Below are positions 52,297 through 60,137 of a stretch of DNA of 64,000 nucleotides, piece by piece. The first letter of the stretch is position 1. Each line of letters begins with the position of its first letter. The translations under genes and the position numbers were made by a program. Origin of the DNA: an uncultured Draconibacterium sp. (GTDB lineage: Bacteria > Bacteroidota > Bacteroidia > Bacteroidales > Prolixibacteraceae); NCBI RefSeq assembly GCF_963677575.1, contig NZ_OY782038.1, positions 3,165,501 through 3,229,500 of the forward strand, in the 5' to 3' direction. The notes under the pieces are model-generated. The model ran no database searches, was not told the DNA's origin, and was given only the letters and a program-made list of their open reading frames with translations.

Positions 52297-52635
52297 ATGT
52301 TTACATTCGGCATATTCACAACTCATTTCCCCTACGTGGTATTTGTGGTGTTCTATGCTTATTTTTTAATCTTTGGCGTTGAGCAGGCACACGACGGAAA
52401 AATACAGGTAGCTGAAAAATCTATTCAGATTGAATACCATGTAAACCATTCACATGCCACCGCACAAAAGTTGCCGGCATTTTATTACCAGGCTGAATTT
52501 GATTTTGAAAGCCACCACAATTGTGACAACCTTAGCAGCAATCAAAAGTGGAAAGTTCATCAATCGCTGCGCTTTTACGCTAAAGATATACTTCTTGATT
52601 CTCCTTTTTGCCGGCCACCTCCTACCCTGGCATAA
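52297..52635 (+). CDS. Small membrane-anchored protein upstream of TonB receptor
   Basis: 112 residues. One N-terminal membrane span (PYVVFVVFYAYFLIFGV), then a soluble part with several histidines (IEYHVNHSHATAQK, DFESHHNCDN) and a positively charged end. The function is unknown; the His-rich part could bind metal or haem. It is first in the operon, 109 bp before the TonB receptor, though the gap may indicate a separate start. Composition supports it as real but no homologue is recognised. Confidence 0.45.
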   Translation: MFTFGIFTTHFPYVVFVVFYAYFLIFGVEQAHDGKIQVAEKSIQIEYHVNHSHATAQKLPAFYYQAEFDFESHHNCDNLSSNQKWKVHQSLRFYAKDILLDSPFCRPPPTLA

Positions 52636-52744
52636 ATCTTTATTGTTCAAAAACATACCTCCATTTTCCCAATAGGAATGATCCTTTAATCTATTCTGTA
52701 AGAGCTTAACAAAATGACGCTTATTTTGTTAACTGGAAGAACAA

Positions 52745-54853
52745 ATGAAAAAAATGAAAAAAATCAATTTTCTGCTTGTCTTCATTTTATTGATTGCAGG
52801 CTACGCAAACGCCCAGAATGTAAGGGTAATAACCGACACCACCCAGACGAACGATATTTTAATCGACGAGATTACCGTTAAGTCGGTAAAGGAGCTTCCG
52901 CGAGTGAAAGACGTTCCGGCATCGATTTCGCTTATTTCGGCTCGAATGATCGCCAACGACGAAATCACCAGTTTGGCAGATATTTCATCAAAAGTGCCCA
53001 ACTTTTTTATGATGGATTACGGCTCGAAATTACAATCGCCTGTGTTTATCCGCGGTATTGGTTCGCGCCTTGGTTCGCCATCGGTGGGATTGTATGTTGA
53101 CAATGTACCTTATTTTGAAAAGACAACCTTTGGTTTCGACTTCTTCGATATCGACCGTATTGAAGTCCTGCGCGGACCGCAAGGAACTTTGTACGGACGA
53201 AATACCATGGGCGGAATCATCAATGTATTCAGTAAATCGCCGCTTTATTTCGAAGGCACAAACATGAACCTGTCGGCCGGGACACACGGCTACTACAACG
53301 TAAATGTTAACCATTACAACAAAATCAGCGATAAGGTTGGCTTTTCGTTAAGTGGTAACTACATGGCTCACGACGGTTATTTTACCAACGAATTTGATGG
53401 CGATCCGGCAGATGATCAATACTCTTTCAGTTTTCGCGGACGCCTGGTTTGGAAGATATCGGACCAGCTAACACTGGAAAATATTGCGACTTACGAAAAC
53501 AGCGAGCAGTATGGATTTCCGTATGCACTTTATAATACCGAAACAAATACAGCCGGCAAAGTCAACTACAACCAGGCAAGTAGCTATAAACGCGATTTAT
53601 TCTCGGACGGATTGATTTTTAAATACCGCACCGACGATTTTGAACTGACATCGACAACCAGTTACCAATACTACGATGGTGTTATGGCGGTTGACCAGGA
53701 ATTTACCGCCGACTCGGTTTACTTTTTCGAAATCGGCGATAACCAGGATATGTGGTCGCAGGAATTTGTAGCAAAATCGCTGAACAACGAACGTTACAAC
53801 TGGTTATTCGGGGCCTATGGTTTTTACCAGACGATGGACCAGAAAACCTTTGGCGACCTGTACCGCTCGAATATGCAACAAGATATCAGAAGTAAATTCG
53901 ATATCTCTGGTTTTGCGCTTTTCCACCAATCAACGATAAACGACTTTTTGATTGAAAAACTTACTTTGACTGCAGGAATCCGATTGGATGTTGAAAAAGA
54001 CAAACTGGATTATTCAATGGCTATGTCAGTTGGCGGAGGGCCGTGGAATACTTCCATTTCAGAAAATTACGAAGAAACATTTACTGAGATTCTGCCGAAA
54101 GTGGCTTTAAAATACGAGTTCAACAATGAATTCAACACCTACGCAACGGTGTCGAAAGGTTATAAATCTGGAGGTTTTAACACCAACTCATCGGTAGATT
54201 TGGAAAACCGTTCGTACGATGCCGAGCAAAGCTGGAACTACGAGTGGGGAGTTAAATCGTCGTTGGCGAACCACCGCCTGTATTTTGATGCCGCTTTGTT
54301 TTACATCGACTGGCAAGACCAGCAAATTGACGTGCCCGTTCCGGGAGGCCGCGGAAACATGAAAAACAACGCCGGAGAGTCGGTTAGCAAAGGTGTGGAA
54401 TTGTTTGTTAGAGCACGCCCGGTAGAAAACCTGGAAGCAACAATTGGTTACGGTTATACAAAAGCCACTTTCTCGGATTATGTGGTTAGCGACGAGCTGA
54501 ATTACAACGACAATTATATTCCTTATGTACCTCGCTCAACGATTAATGCCAGCATCAACAAAACCTTTGAATTCGAGAATAACTTCCTGGAAAAAATGGT
54601 TGCTCATCTTTCCTATCGTGAAGTTGGAAAACACTACTGGGATTTAAACAATTCGTTGTACCAGGATTACTATGGTTTGGTTGATGCCAAAGTATCTTTC
54701 TTCTCAGGTAAATTTCAATTCGACATCTGGGCGAAGAATATTTTGGATACCTCGTACAATTCCTATTATTTTGAGATTTCATCGCTTAAAAATACTTATA
54801 CCCAGCTGGGAAAACCTGCAACGGCAGGCGTAAATTTGAAGGTAAACTTCTAA
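52745..54853 (+). CDS. TonB-dependent outer-membrane receptor
   Basis: 702 residues with a signal peptide (MKKINFLLVFILLIAGYANA, starting at the second or third Met) and a TonB-box-like DILIDEITVKSV. The plug domain (VKDVPASISLISARMI...FIRGIGSRLGSPSVGLYVDN...IDRIEVLRGPQGTLYGRNTMGG) matches the ligand-gated receptors for siderophores, haem and cobalamin; a barrel follows. The C-terminus is a strand ending AGVNLKVNF. The next gene starts one base after the stop, so it shares an operon with an MFS permease and hemN, hemG and hemH. That context suggests iron or tetrapyrrole uptake. Confidence 0.9.
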   Translation: MKKMKKINFLLVFILLIAGYANAQNVRVITDTTQTNDILIDEITVKSVKELPRVKDVPASISLISARMIANDEITSLADISSKVPNFFMMDYGSKLQSPVFIRGIGSRLGSPSVGLYVDNVPYFEKTTFGFDFFDIDRIEVLRGPQGTLYGRNTMGGIINVFSKSPLYFEGTNMNLSAGTHGYYNVNVNHYNKISDKVGFSLSGNYMAHDGYFTNEFDGDPADDQYSFSFRGRLVWKISDQLTLENIATYENSEQYGFPYALYNTETNTAGKVNYNQASSYKRDLFSDGLIFKYRTDDFELTSTTSYQYYDGVMAVDQEFTADSVYFFEIGDNQDMWSQEFVAKSLNNERYNWLFGAYGFYQTMDQKTFGDLYRSNMQQDIRSKFDISGFALFHQSTINDFLIEKLTLTAGIRLDVEKDKLDYSMAMSVGGGPWNTSISENYEETFTEILPKVALKYEFNNEFNTYATVSKGYKSGGFNTNSSVDLENRSYDAEQSWNYEWGVKSSLANHRLYFDAALFYIDWQDQQIDVPVPGGRGNMKNNAGESVSKGVELFVRARPVENLEATIGYGYTKATFSDYVVSDELNYNDNYIPYVPRSTINASINKTFEFENNFLEKMVAHLSYREVGKHYWDLNNSLYQDYYGLVDAKVSFFSGKFQFDIWAKNILDTSYNSYYFEISSLKNTYTQLGKPATAGVNLKVNF

Positions 54854-54854
54854 A

Positions 54855-56078
54855 ATGAGAAATAGCGAAATAAAAAAATATTATACACTGCTGAGCCTAT
54901 ACCTGGCCCAGTCGATCCCGATGAGTTTTTTCTCTACGGTGATCCCCGTGATCATGCGAATGGAGAACTACTCGCTGGAATCTATCGGTTACATTCAGTT
55001 GATAAAACTGCCGTGGATTCTGAAAATGCTGTGGGCGCCTCTGGTGGATAAAACCAGTAAAAACAAACGGCACTACCGCCGCTGGATCATCATGTCGGAG
55101 GCGTTTTATGCACTGATAATTATGAGCATCGGGTACTTAAACCTGCAAACCGATTTTACTACTATTATTATTCTGATGGTAATTGCGTTTACCGCTTCGG
55201 CAACGCAGGATATTGCCACCGATGCATTTGCCATTCTTATTCTGAACAAAAACGAACGCAGCCTGGGAAACAGCATGCAGTCGGCCGGTAGTTTTATCGG
55301 AACCATGATGGGAAGTGGTGTTCTACTCATTATTTACCATTATTGGGGTTGGTTGTGGTTGTTACGCTCGCTCGGATTGTTCGTGTTATTTGCGCTTATT
55401 CCGGTGTCGTTGTATAACGCACGCAACGGAAAAGAACCCGATCGTTCAACAAAAAATGTATCGCCATTGGAGTTTATCTACTTTTTCAGGCAGAAAAAAA
55501 TTGGCGCTCACCTTTTGTTGCTCTTCCTGTTTTATTCAGGAATAATCGGGATTCTTACCATGATAAAACCCTACTTCGTTGATTTGGGTTACGACATTAA
55601 AGAAATTGGAATCATCTCCGGAATATTCGGAACCGCCTGTGGTGTCATTATGACCATTCCGGCAGGATTTCTGCTCCGCAAAAAAGGAATTACCAAAGCG
55701 GTGTGGATCTTTCCGGTAATTAATGTACTGGTGGCCACTTTCTTTTTCGGACTAACCTATACCAATCATGCCTTGTGGCTGGTTTATTTGGGTGTCGCGC
55801 TGCTTTGGGGAGCTTATGCCATGTCGTCGGTATTTGTATATACCATGAGCATGCACGTAGTTCGAAAAGGCCGCGAAGGAACCGATTTTACCATTCAGAT
55901 TGTAATTACACACCTAAGCAGCCTTGTTATTGCGATAATGAGCGGAAAAGTGGCCGATACGCTTACTTACCGCGGGCTGTTCGCCATAGAGATTGGGCTC
56001 GGAATACTTATTCTTGCCCTGTTGCCATTTATCTTCAGAAAAAGTTTTTACCTGAAGTATGAACAAGAAACCGATTAA
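54855..56078 (+). CDS. MFS permease (AmpG-like)
   Basis: 407 residues with about 12 spans. It has MFS features such as DKTSKNKRHYRRWI after span 2, TASATQDIATDAFAI in the fourth span and ARNGKEPDRS in the central loop. The sequence resembles AmpG-type permeases that import muropeptides, but an alternative substrate is likely given its neighbours. The gene begins one base after the TonB receptor stop and ends 19 bp before hemN, so the two membrane proteins probably form a two-step outer- and inner-membrane import route. Confidence 0.85.
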   Translation: MRNSEIKKYYTLLSLYLAQSIPMSFFSTVIPVIMRMENYSLESIGYIQLIKLPWILKMLWAPLVDKTSKNKRHYRRWIIMSEAFYALIIMSIGYLNLQTDFTTIIILMVIAFTASATQDIATDAFAILILNKNERSLGNSMQSAGSFIGTMMGSGVLLIIYHYWGWLWLLRSLGLFVLFALIPVSLYNARNGKEPDRSTKNVSPLEFIYFFRQKKIGAHLLLLFLFYSGIIGILTMIKPYFVDLGYDIKEIGIISGIFGTACGVIMTIPAGFLLRKKGITKAVWIFPVINVLVATFFFGLTYTNHALWLVYLGVALLWGAYAMSSVFVYTMSMHVVRKGREGTDFTIQIVITHLSSLVIAIMSGKVADTLTYRGLFAIEIGLGILILALLPFIFRKSFYLKYEQETD

Positions 56079-56097
56079 GACTATTTAATTTAGTACC

Positions 56098-57474
56098 ATG
56101 AAAGTATCACAAAAGTTAATAGAAAAATACAACACCCCGGTTCCGCGATACACAAGCTATCCACCGGCCAACTTTTTTTCACCGGAATTTACTCCGGAAC
56201 AATACGTAAAAGTGTTGGAACAATCCAATTCTGAAAATCCACAGAATATTTCCATTTATATTCATATCCCGTTTTGCCCGAAGATCTGTTATTTCTGCGG
56301 CTGCAACACGCACCTAACGCGCGACAAAAACAAAATGGAAGTTTATGTTGACGCACTGAAAAAAGAGATCCGCATGGTGAAAAAGTTGCTGAGCGACGAC
56401 CGAAAAGTGTCGCAGGTGCACTGGGGAGGCGGAACACCAAACTCGTTGTCGATTGAATTGGTAGAAGATATTATGAACCTGATTCATGAGCTTTTCGAGT
56501 TTATTCCCAAACCGGAAATTGCCATGGAATGCCATCCGGCAATGCTCGATCAGAACTACATCGATCGTTTGGTAGCACTGAAATTTAACCGCTTTAGTTT
56601 GGGTATTCAGGATTTTAACAAAGAGGTGCTGGACAATGTAAACCGCGATCCGTCGATACTTCCCGAGGAAGATTTGGTTGCCATGATCCGCAGCCACGAA
56701 GGTACCAGCGTGAATTTCGACTTTATCTACGGTCTTCCGTTTCAGGATGAAGAATCGTTTGCCAAAACCATTGAGCGCGCCATAAGTCTTTCGCCCGATC
56801 GTTTGGTAACGTTCTCGTATGCACACGTACCGTGGGTGAAAAAAGCACAAAAAATTCTGGATGCACGTGGTTTGCCATCGGCAACAAAAAAACTGGCCAT
56901 GTTCGAGGTTGGTTATCGTTTGTTGACAGAAAACGGCTACGATGCCATTGGTCTGGACCACTTTGCCCGCCCGGATGACGAACTGAGTATTGCCTTTAAA
57001 AATAAAACGTTGCACCGTAATTTCCAGGGTTATTGCACCCGCGAAACAACAGGTCAGGTCTATGCTTTTGGAGCTACCGGAATCAGCCAGTTGGAAAATG
57101 CCTACGCACAAAATGCCAAGGATACAAATACCTACGTTGACCAAATCAACGCCGGAAAATTTACCATTGAAAAAGGTTATCAGCTGAATGAAACGGAGAA
57201 GATCATTCGCCACGTGATTAACGAAGTGATGTGCAACTACTATATTTCGTGGGAAGAAGCGGCGCAAATGCTAAAAACTTCTCCCGATGTAATCAAACAA
57301 AGCATTATTTACGATGAGTCGTTCCTTGCCGGTTTTGTCGAAGAAGGCCTTTTGTCGCTGTCGAAAGACGAACTGCATGTTAGCGAACAGGGACGTTTCT
57401 TTGTACGCAACATCGCTGCCAGCCTTGATCCAAACATGCGGAATGCAACCTTAAAATTCTCAAAAGCACTATAA
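56098..57474 (+). CDS. hemN: Oxygen-independent coproporphyrinogen III oxidase
   Basis: 458 residues, the full length for HemN. It converts coproporphyrinogen III to protoporphyrinogen IX anaerobically using radical SAM chemistry. The radical SAM ligands C60, C64 and C67 are in PFCPKICYFCGC. VPRYTSYPPANFF near the start and the GGGTPNSL block are HemN signatures that set it apart from HemW. It is followed 5 bp later by hemG. The product feeds hemG and hemH. Confidence 0.93.
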   Translation: MKVSQKLIEKYNTPVPRYTSYPPANFFSPEFTPEQYVKVLEQSNSENPQNISIYIHIPFCPKICYFCGCNTHLTRDKNKMEVYVDALKKEIRMVKKLLSDDRKVSQVHWGGGTPNSLSIELVEDIMNLIHELFEFIPKPEIAMECHPAMLDQNYIDRLVALKFNRFSLGIQDFNKEVLDNVNRDPSILPEEDLVAMIRSHEGTSVNFDFIYGLPFQDEESFAKTIERAISLSPDRLVTFSYAHVPWVKKAQKILDARGLPSATKKLAMFEVGYRLLTENGYDAIGLDHFARPDDELSIAFKNKTLHRNFQGYCTRETTGQVYAFGATGISQLENAYAQNAKDTNTYVDQINAGKFTIEKGYQLNETEKIIRHVINEVMCNYYISWEEAAQMLKTSPDVIKQSIIYDESFLAGFVEEGLLSLSKDELHVSEQGRFFVRNIAASLDPNMRNATLKFSKAL

Positions 57475-57479
57475 AAACC

Positions 57480-58838
57480 ATGCAAAAAAATCAACTAAAC
57501 ATTGCCGTTATTGGGGCAGGACTAACCGGACTTACAACAGCTTATTACCTTAAAAAATTTGGTTTTAAGGTACAGGTTTTTGAAAAGAACGACCATGCAG
57601 GTGGTGTGATTCAAACCCACCGTAAAAATGGTTTTGTTTTCGAATCGGGACCAAATACCGGCTCGATGGGCCAGGAAGAAGCAGCCGAACTTTTTGAAGA
57701 CCTGGCTGATGATTGTACGCTGGAATACGCTAACAAAGCAGCCGAAGCTCGTTGGATATGGATGGACGGCAAATGGCACGGAATGTACATGAGCGGCATA
57801 AAAGCAGCAACCACTCCCCTTTTTACGTGGTACGACAAATTCCGCATCCTGGGCGAACCTTTTCGTAAACCGGGTACCAACCCGAACGAAACAATTGCTG
57901 ATATGGTGCGCCGCCGAATGGGAAAAAGTTTTCTGCGAAATGGTATCGATCCTTTTCTTTCGGGCGTTTATGCCGGCGATCCGGAGAAACTGGTAACACG
58001 TTTTGCTTTGCCGAAACTTTACTGGCTGGAACAAAACTACGGCAGCTTTATCGGCGGAAGTATCAAACAAAAGAAAGCACGCAAAAAGGAACCGCCACGA
58101 AAAGCCAATCGTCAGGTATTTTCGGTTGAAAACGGGTTGGATAACCTGATAAAAGCGCTGGTAAAAAATATTGGTGAGGAAAATATTAAGCTGGGCTGTA
58201 AAAACCTGGAGATTAAAAAAGAAGGAGATCAGGATTATACGATTGACGGAAAATCATTTACACACGTTGTTTCTACAACCGGATCACATGCAGTGGAAAG
58301 TCTTTTTCCATTTTTACCGAAAGAGAAAATGCAGGCAATTAATAAAATGAATTACGCCAAAGTTACCCAGGTAGTATTGGGTTTTAACAACTGGAAAGGA
58401 ATTCCTGTCAACTCCTTTGGCGGCTTGGTACCATCAGCCGAAAAACGCGATGTGCTGGGTATTCTCTTACCTGCCTCTTTCCTGAAAAACCGTGCACCGG
58501 AAAACGGCACCTTATTATCGGTATTTATGGGCGGTATTAAAAAACCCGAGATGTTCGAATATTCAGACAATAAAATAATTGAAATTGCAGAGCGTGAAGT
58601 ACGCGAAATGATGGGACTCGAAAGCTTTGAACCCGATCTGATGGAGATTTTCCGCTATCCGCATGCCATTCCGCAATATGAGTTTGAAAGTGAAGAAAAA
58701 GTACAGGCCATTTCCGATTTGGAGACCGAGTTTAAAGGCTTAACTCTTGCCGGAAACATGCGCGACGGAATTGGAATGGCCGACCGAATAAAACAAGGAA
58801 GAACAATTGCGAACCAATTTGCAACAGATTATTTATGA
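57480..58838 (+). CDS. hemG: Protoporphyrinogen oxidase (HemG/HemY, FAD type)
   Basis: 452 residues, FAD-dependent, membrane-associated. It oxidises protoporphyrinogen IX to protoporphyrin IX. The FAD-binding start is IAVIGAGLTGLTTAYYLKKF (GxGxxG), and the conserved GPNTG motif and the C-terminal LAGNMRDGIGMADRI loop are present. The stop overlaps the hemH start (ATGA), which shows translational coupling. This oxygen-type oxidase beside oxygen-independent HemN gives a mixed aerobic/anaerobic pathway, common in Bacteroidota. Confidence 0.92.
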   Translation: MQKNQLNIAVIGAGLTGLTTAYYLKKFGFKVQVFEKNDHAGGVIQTHRKNGFVFESGPNTGSMGQEEAAELFEDLADDCTLEYANKAAEARWIWMDGKWHGMYMSGIKAATTPLFTWYDKFRILGEPFRKPGTNPNETIADMVRRRMGKSFLRNGIDPFLSGVYAGDPEKLVTRFALPKLYWLEQNYGSFIGGSIKQKKARKKEPPRKANRQVFSVENGLDNLIKALVKNIGEENIKLGCKNLEIKKEGDQDYTIDGKSFTHVVSTTGSHAVESLFPFLPKEKMQAINKMNYAKVTQVVLGFNNWKGIPVNSFGGLVPSAEKRDVLGILLPASFLKNRAPENGTLLSVFMGGIKKPEMFEYSDNKIIEIAEREVREMMGLESFEPDLMEIFRYPHAIPQYEFESEEKVQAISDLETEFKGLTLAGNMRDGIGMADRIKQGRTIANQFATDYL

Positions 58839-59854
58839 TAGAGAAAACAGCTGTTTTGTTGATGAATGTTGGTAGTCCCAACGAGCCTACGGTTCCTGCC
58901 GTTCGGAAATACCTGACTGAATTTTTAAATGATGAGCGTGTTATCGATCTTCCGTACCTGCTTCGAAAATTTTTGGTAAACGCGATTATTATTCCGTTCA
59001 GGGTAAAAAATTCAACCAAATTATACCAGCAGTTGTGGACAAAAAAAGGATCTCCGTTGATCTATATTTCCGATGAGTTAAAGCAAAAACTTCAGGAAGA
59101 ACTGGGCGACAATTACGAAGTTTTTATGGGAATGCGTTATGGAAATCCCGGATATAAAGCAGCTTTGGCAGACATAAAAAAGAAAGGTTTTAAAAAGCTG
59201 ATTTTGCTACCGTTGTTTCCACAGCATGCCATGTCAACCACTGAAACGTCGCTGGTTGCAGCCCAAAAAGAAATTAAAAAGCTGGGAATAAAATCAGAGG
59301 TGTTTGAGGTTGGTCAATTCTACCACGATCCAAAATTTATTGATGCTTTTGCCGAGCGAATTCAACAATACAAGTTGCAGGATTACAACCACATCATTTT
59401 TTCGTACCACGGTTTACCCAACCGGCATTTGGAAAAGTGCCATCCGGGAATTACTGTGGAAAATTGCAGCTGCCAAAATGCAATGCCGGAACACGGTGCA
59501 ATGTGTTACCGTGCCACGGTTTATGAAACGTCACGTTTGCTGGCAGCCAAATTAAACTTACAGCCCGAAAATTATTCGGTCGGTTTTCAGTCGCGTTTAT
59601 CGAAAAACTGGTTGACTCCATTTACAGATGAATTACTGGGAGAAAAACTGGCAGAAGGTAAAAAGAAAATACTGATAGCGGCACCTTCGTTTGTTACCGA
59701 CTGCCTGGAAACCACACTGGAATTGGGAGTGGAATACGGCGAAGAATTCCTGGAAAAAGGAGGAGAAAAACTGCAATTGGTTGACAGTTTAAACACCGAA
59801 AAAAGCTGGGTAGAAACATTGGCTCTGCTGGTTCAAAAAAGTATTTCAGAATAA
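58835..59854 (+). CDS. hemH: Ferrochelatase
   Basis: 339 residues. It inserts Fe2+ into protoporphyrin IX. The active-site His lies in FSYHGLPNRH. MNVGSPNEPTVPAVRKYLTE starts the protein, and GFQSRLSKNWL and the TLELGVEY region match the ferrochelatase family. An internal cysteine set (KCHPG, NCSC, MCYRAT) is reminiscent of bacterial ferrochelatases with an internal [2Fe-2S] cluster. Overlaps hemG by 4 bp and is followed by a membrane protein after 2 bp. Confidence 0.94.
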   Translation: MIEKTAVLLMNVGSPNEPTVPAVRKYLTEFLNDERVIDLPYLLRKFLVNAIIIPFRVKNSTKLYQQLWTKKGSPLIYISDELKQKLQEELGDNYEVFMGMRYGNPGYKAALADIKKKGFKKLILLPLFPQHAMSTTETSLVAAQKEIKKLGIKSEVFEVGQFYHDPKFIDAFAERIQQYKLQDYNHIIFSYHGLPNRHLEKCHPGITVENCSCQNAMPEHGAMCYRATVYETSRLLAAKLNLQPENYSVGFQSRLSKNWLTPFTDELLGEKLAEGKKKILIAAPSFVTDCLETTLELGVEYGEEFLEKGGEKLQLVDSLNTEKSWVETLALLVQKSISE

Positions 59855-59856
59855 AT

Positions 59857-60135
59857 ATGCATAATCACGAGTGGCATCTTTTTTACACCTGCGTGGCAAC
59901 CTTTGTGGTTTGCCTGCCGTTTGGTTACCTGCGCGGTGGCTTCCGCAAACTATCATTTTGGTGGTTTGTAGCCATTCATGCACCGGTTCCGCTGATTATT
60001 CTAATCCGTAAATTTTTCGACATACAATTAAGCTGGGGCCTCGCTCCCTTTCTTTTCGGAAGCTTTTTTCTTGGCCAGTTTGTTGGCCGAAAACTTTATG
60101 GATTAAAACCCTGGCGAAAAAAATCAGACGATTAA
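59857..60135 (+). CDS. Small membrane protein, last gene of the haem operon
   Basis: 92 residues with about three hydrophobic spans (LFYTCVATFVVCLPFGYL, FWWFVAIHAPVPLIIL, PFLFGSFFLGQFVG). It ends in a basic tail. No family is recognised. It begins two bases after hemH and ends two bases before the convergent GH2 gene. The tight operon placement suggests a haem or membrane role, but none can be assigned. Confidence 0.7.
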   Translation: MHNHEWHLFYTCVATFVVCLPFGYLRGGFRKLSFWWFVAIHAPVPLIILIRKFFDIQLSWGLAPFLFGSFFLGQFVGRKLYGLKPWRKKSDD

Positions 60136-60137
60136 AA

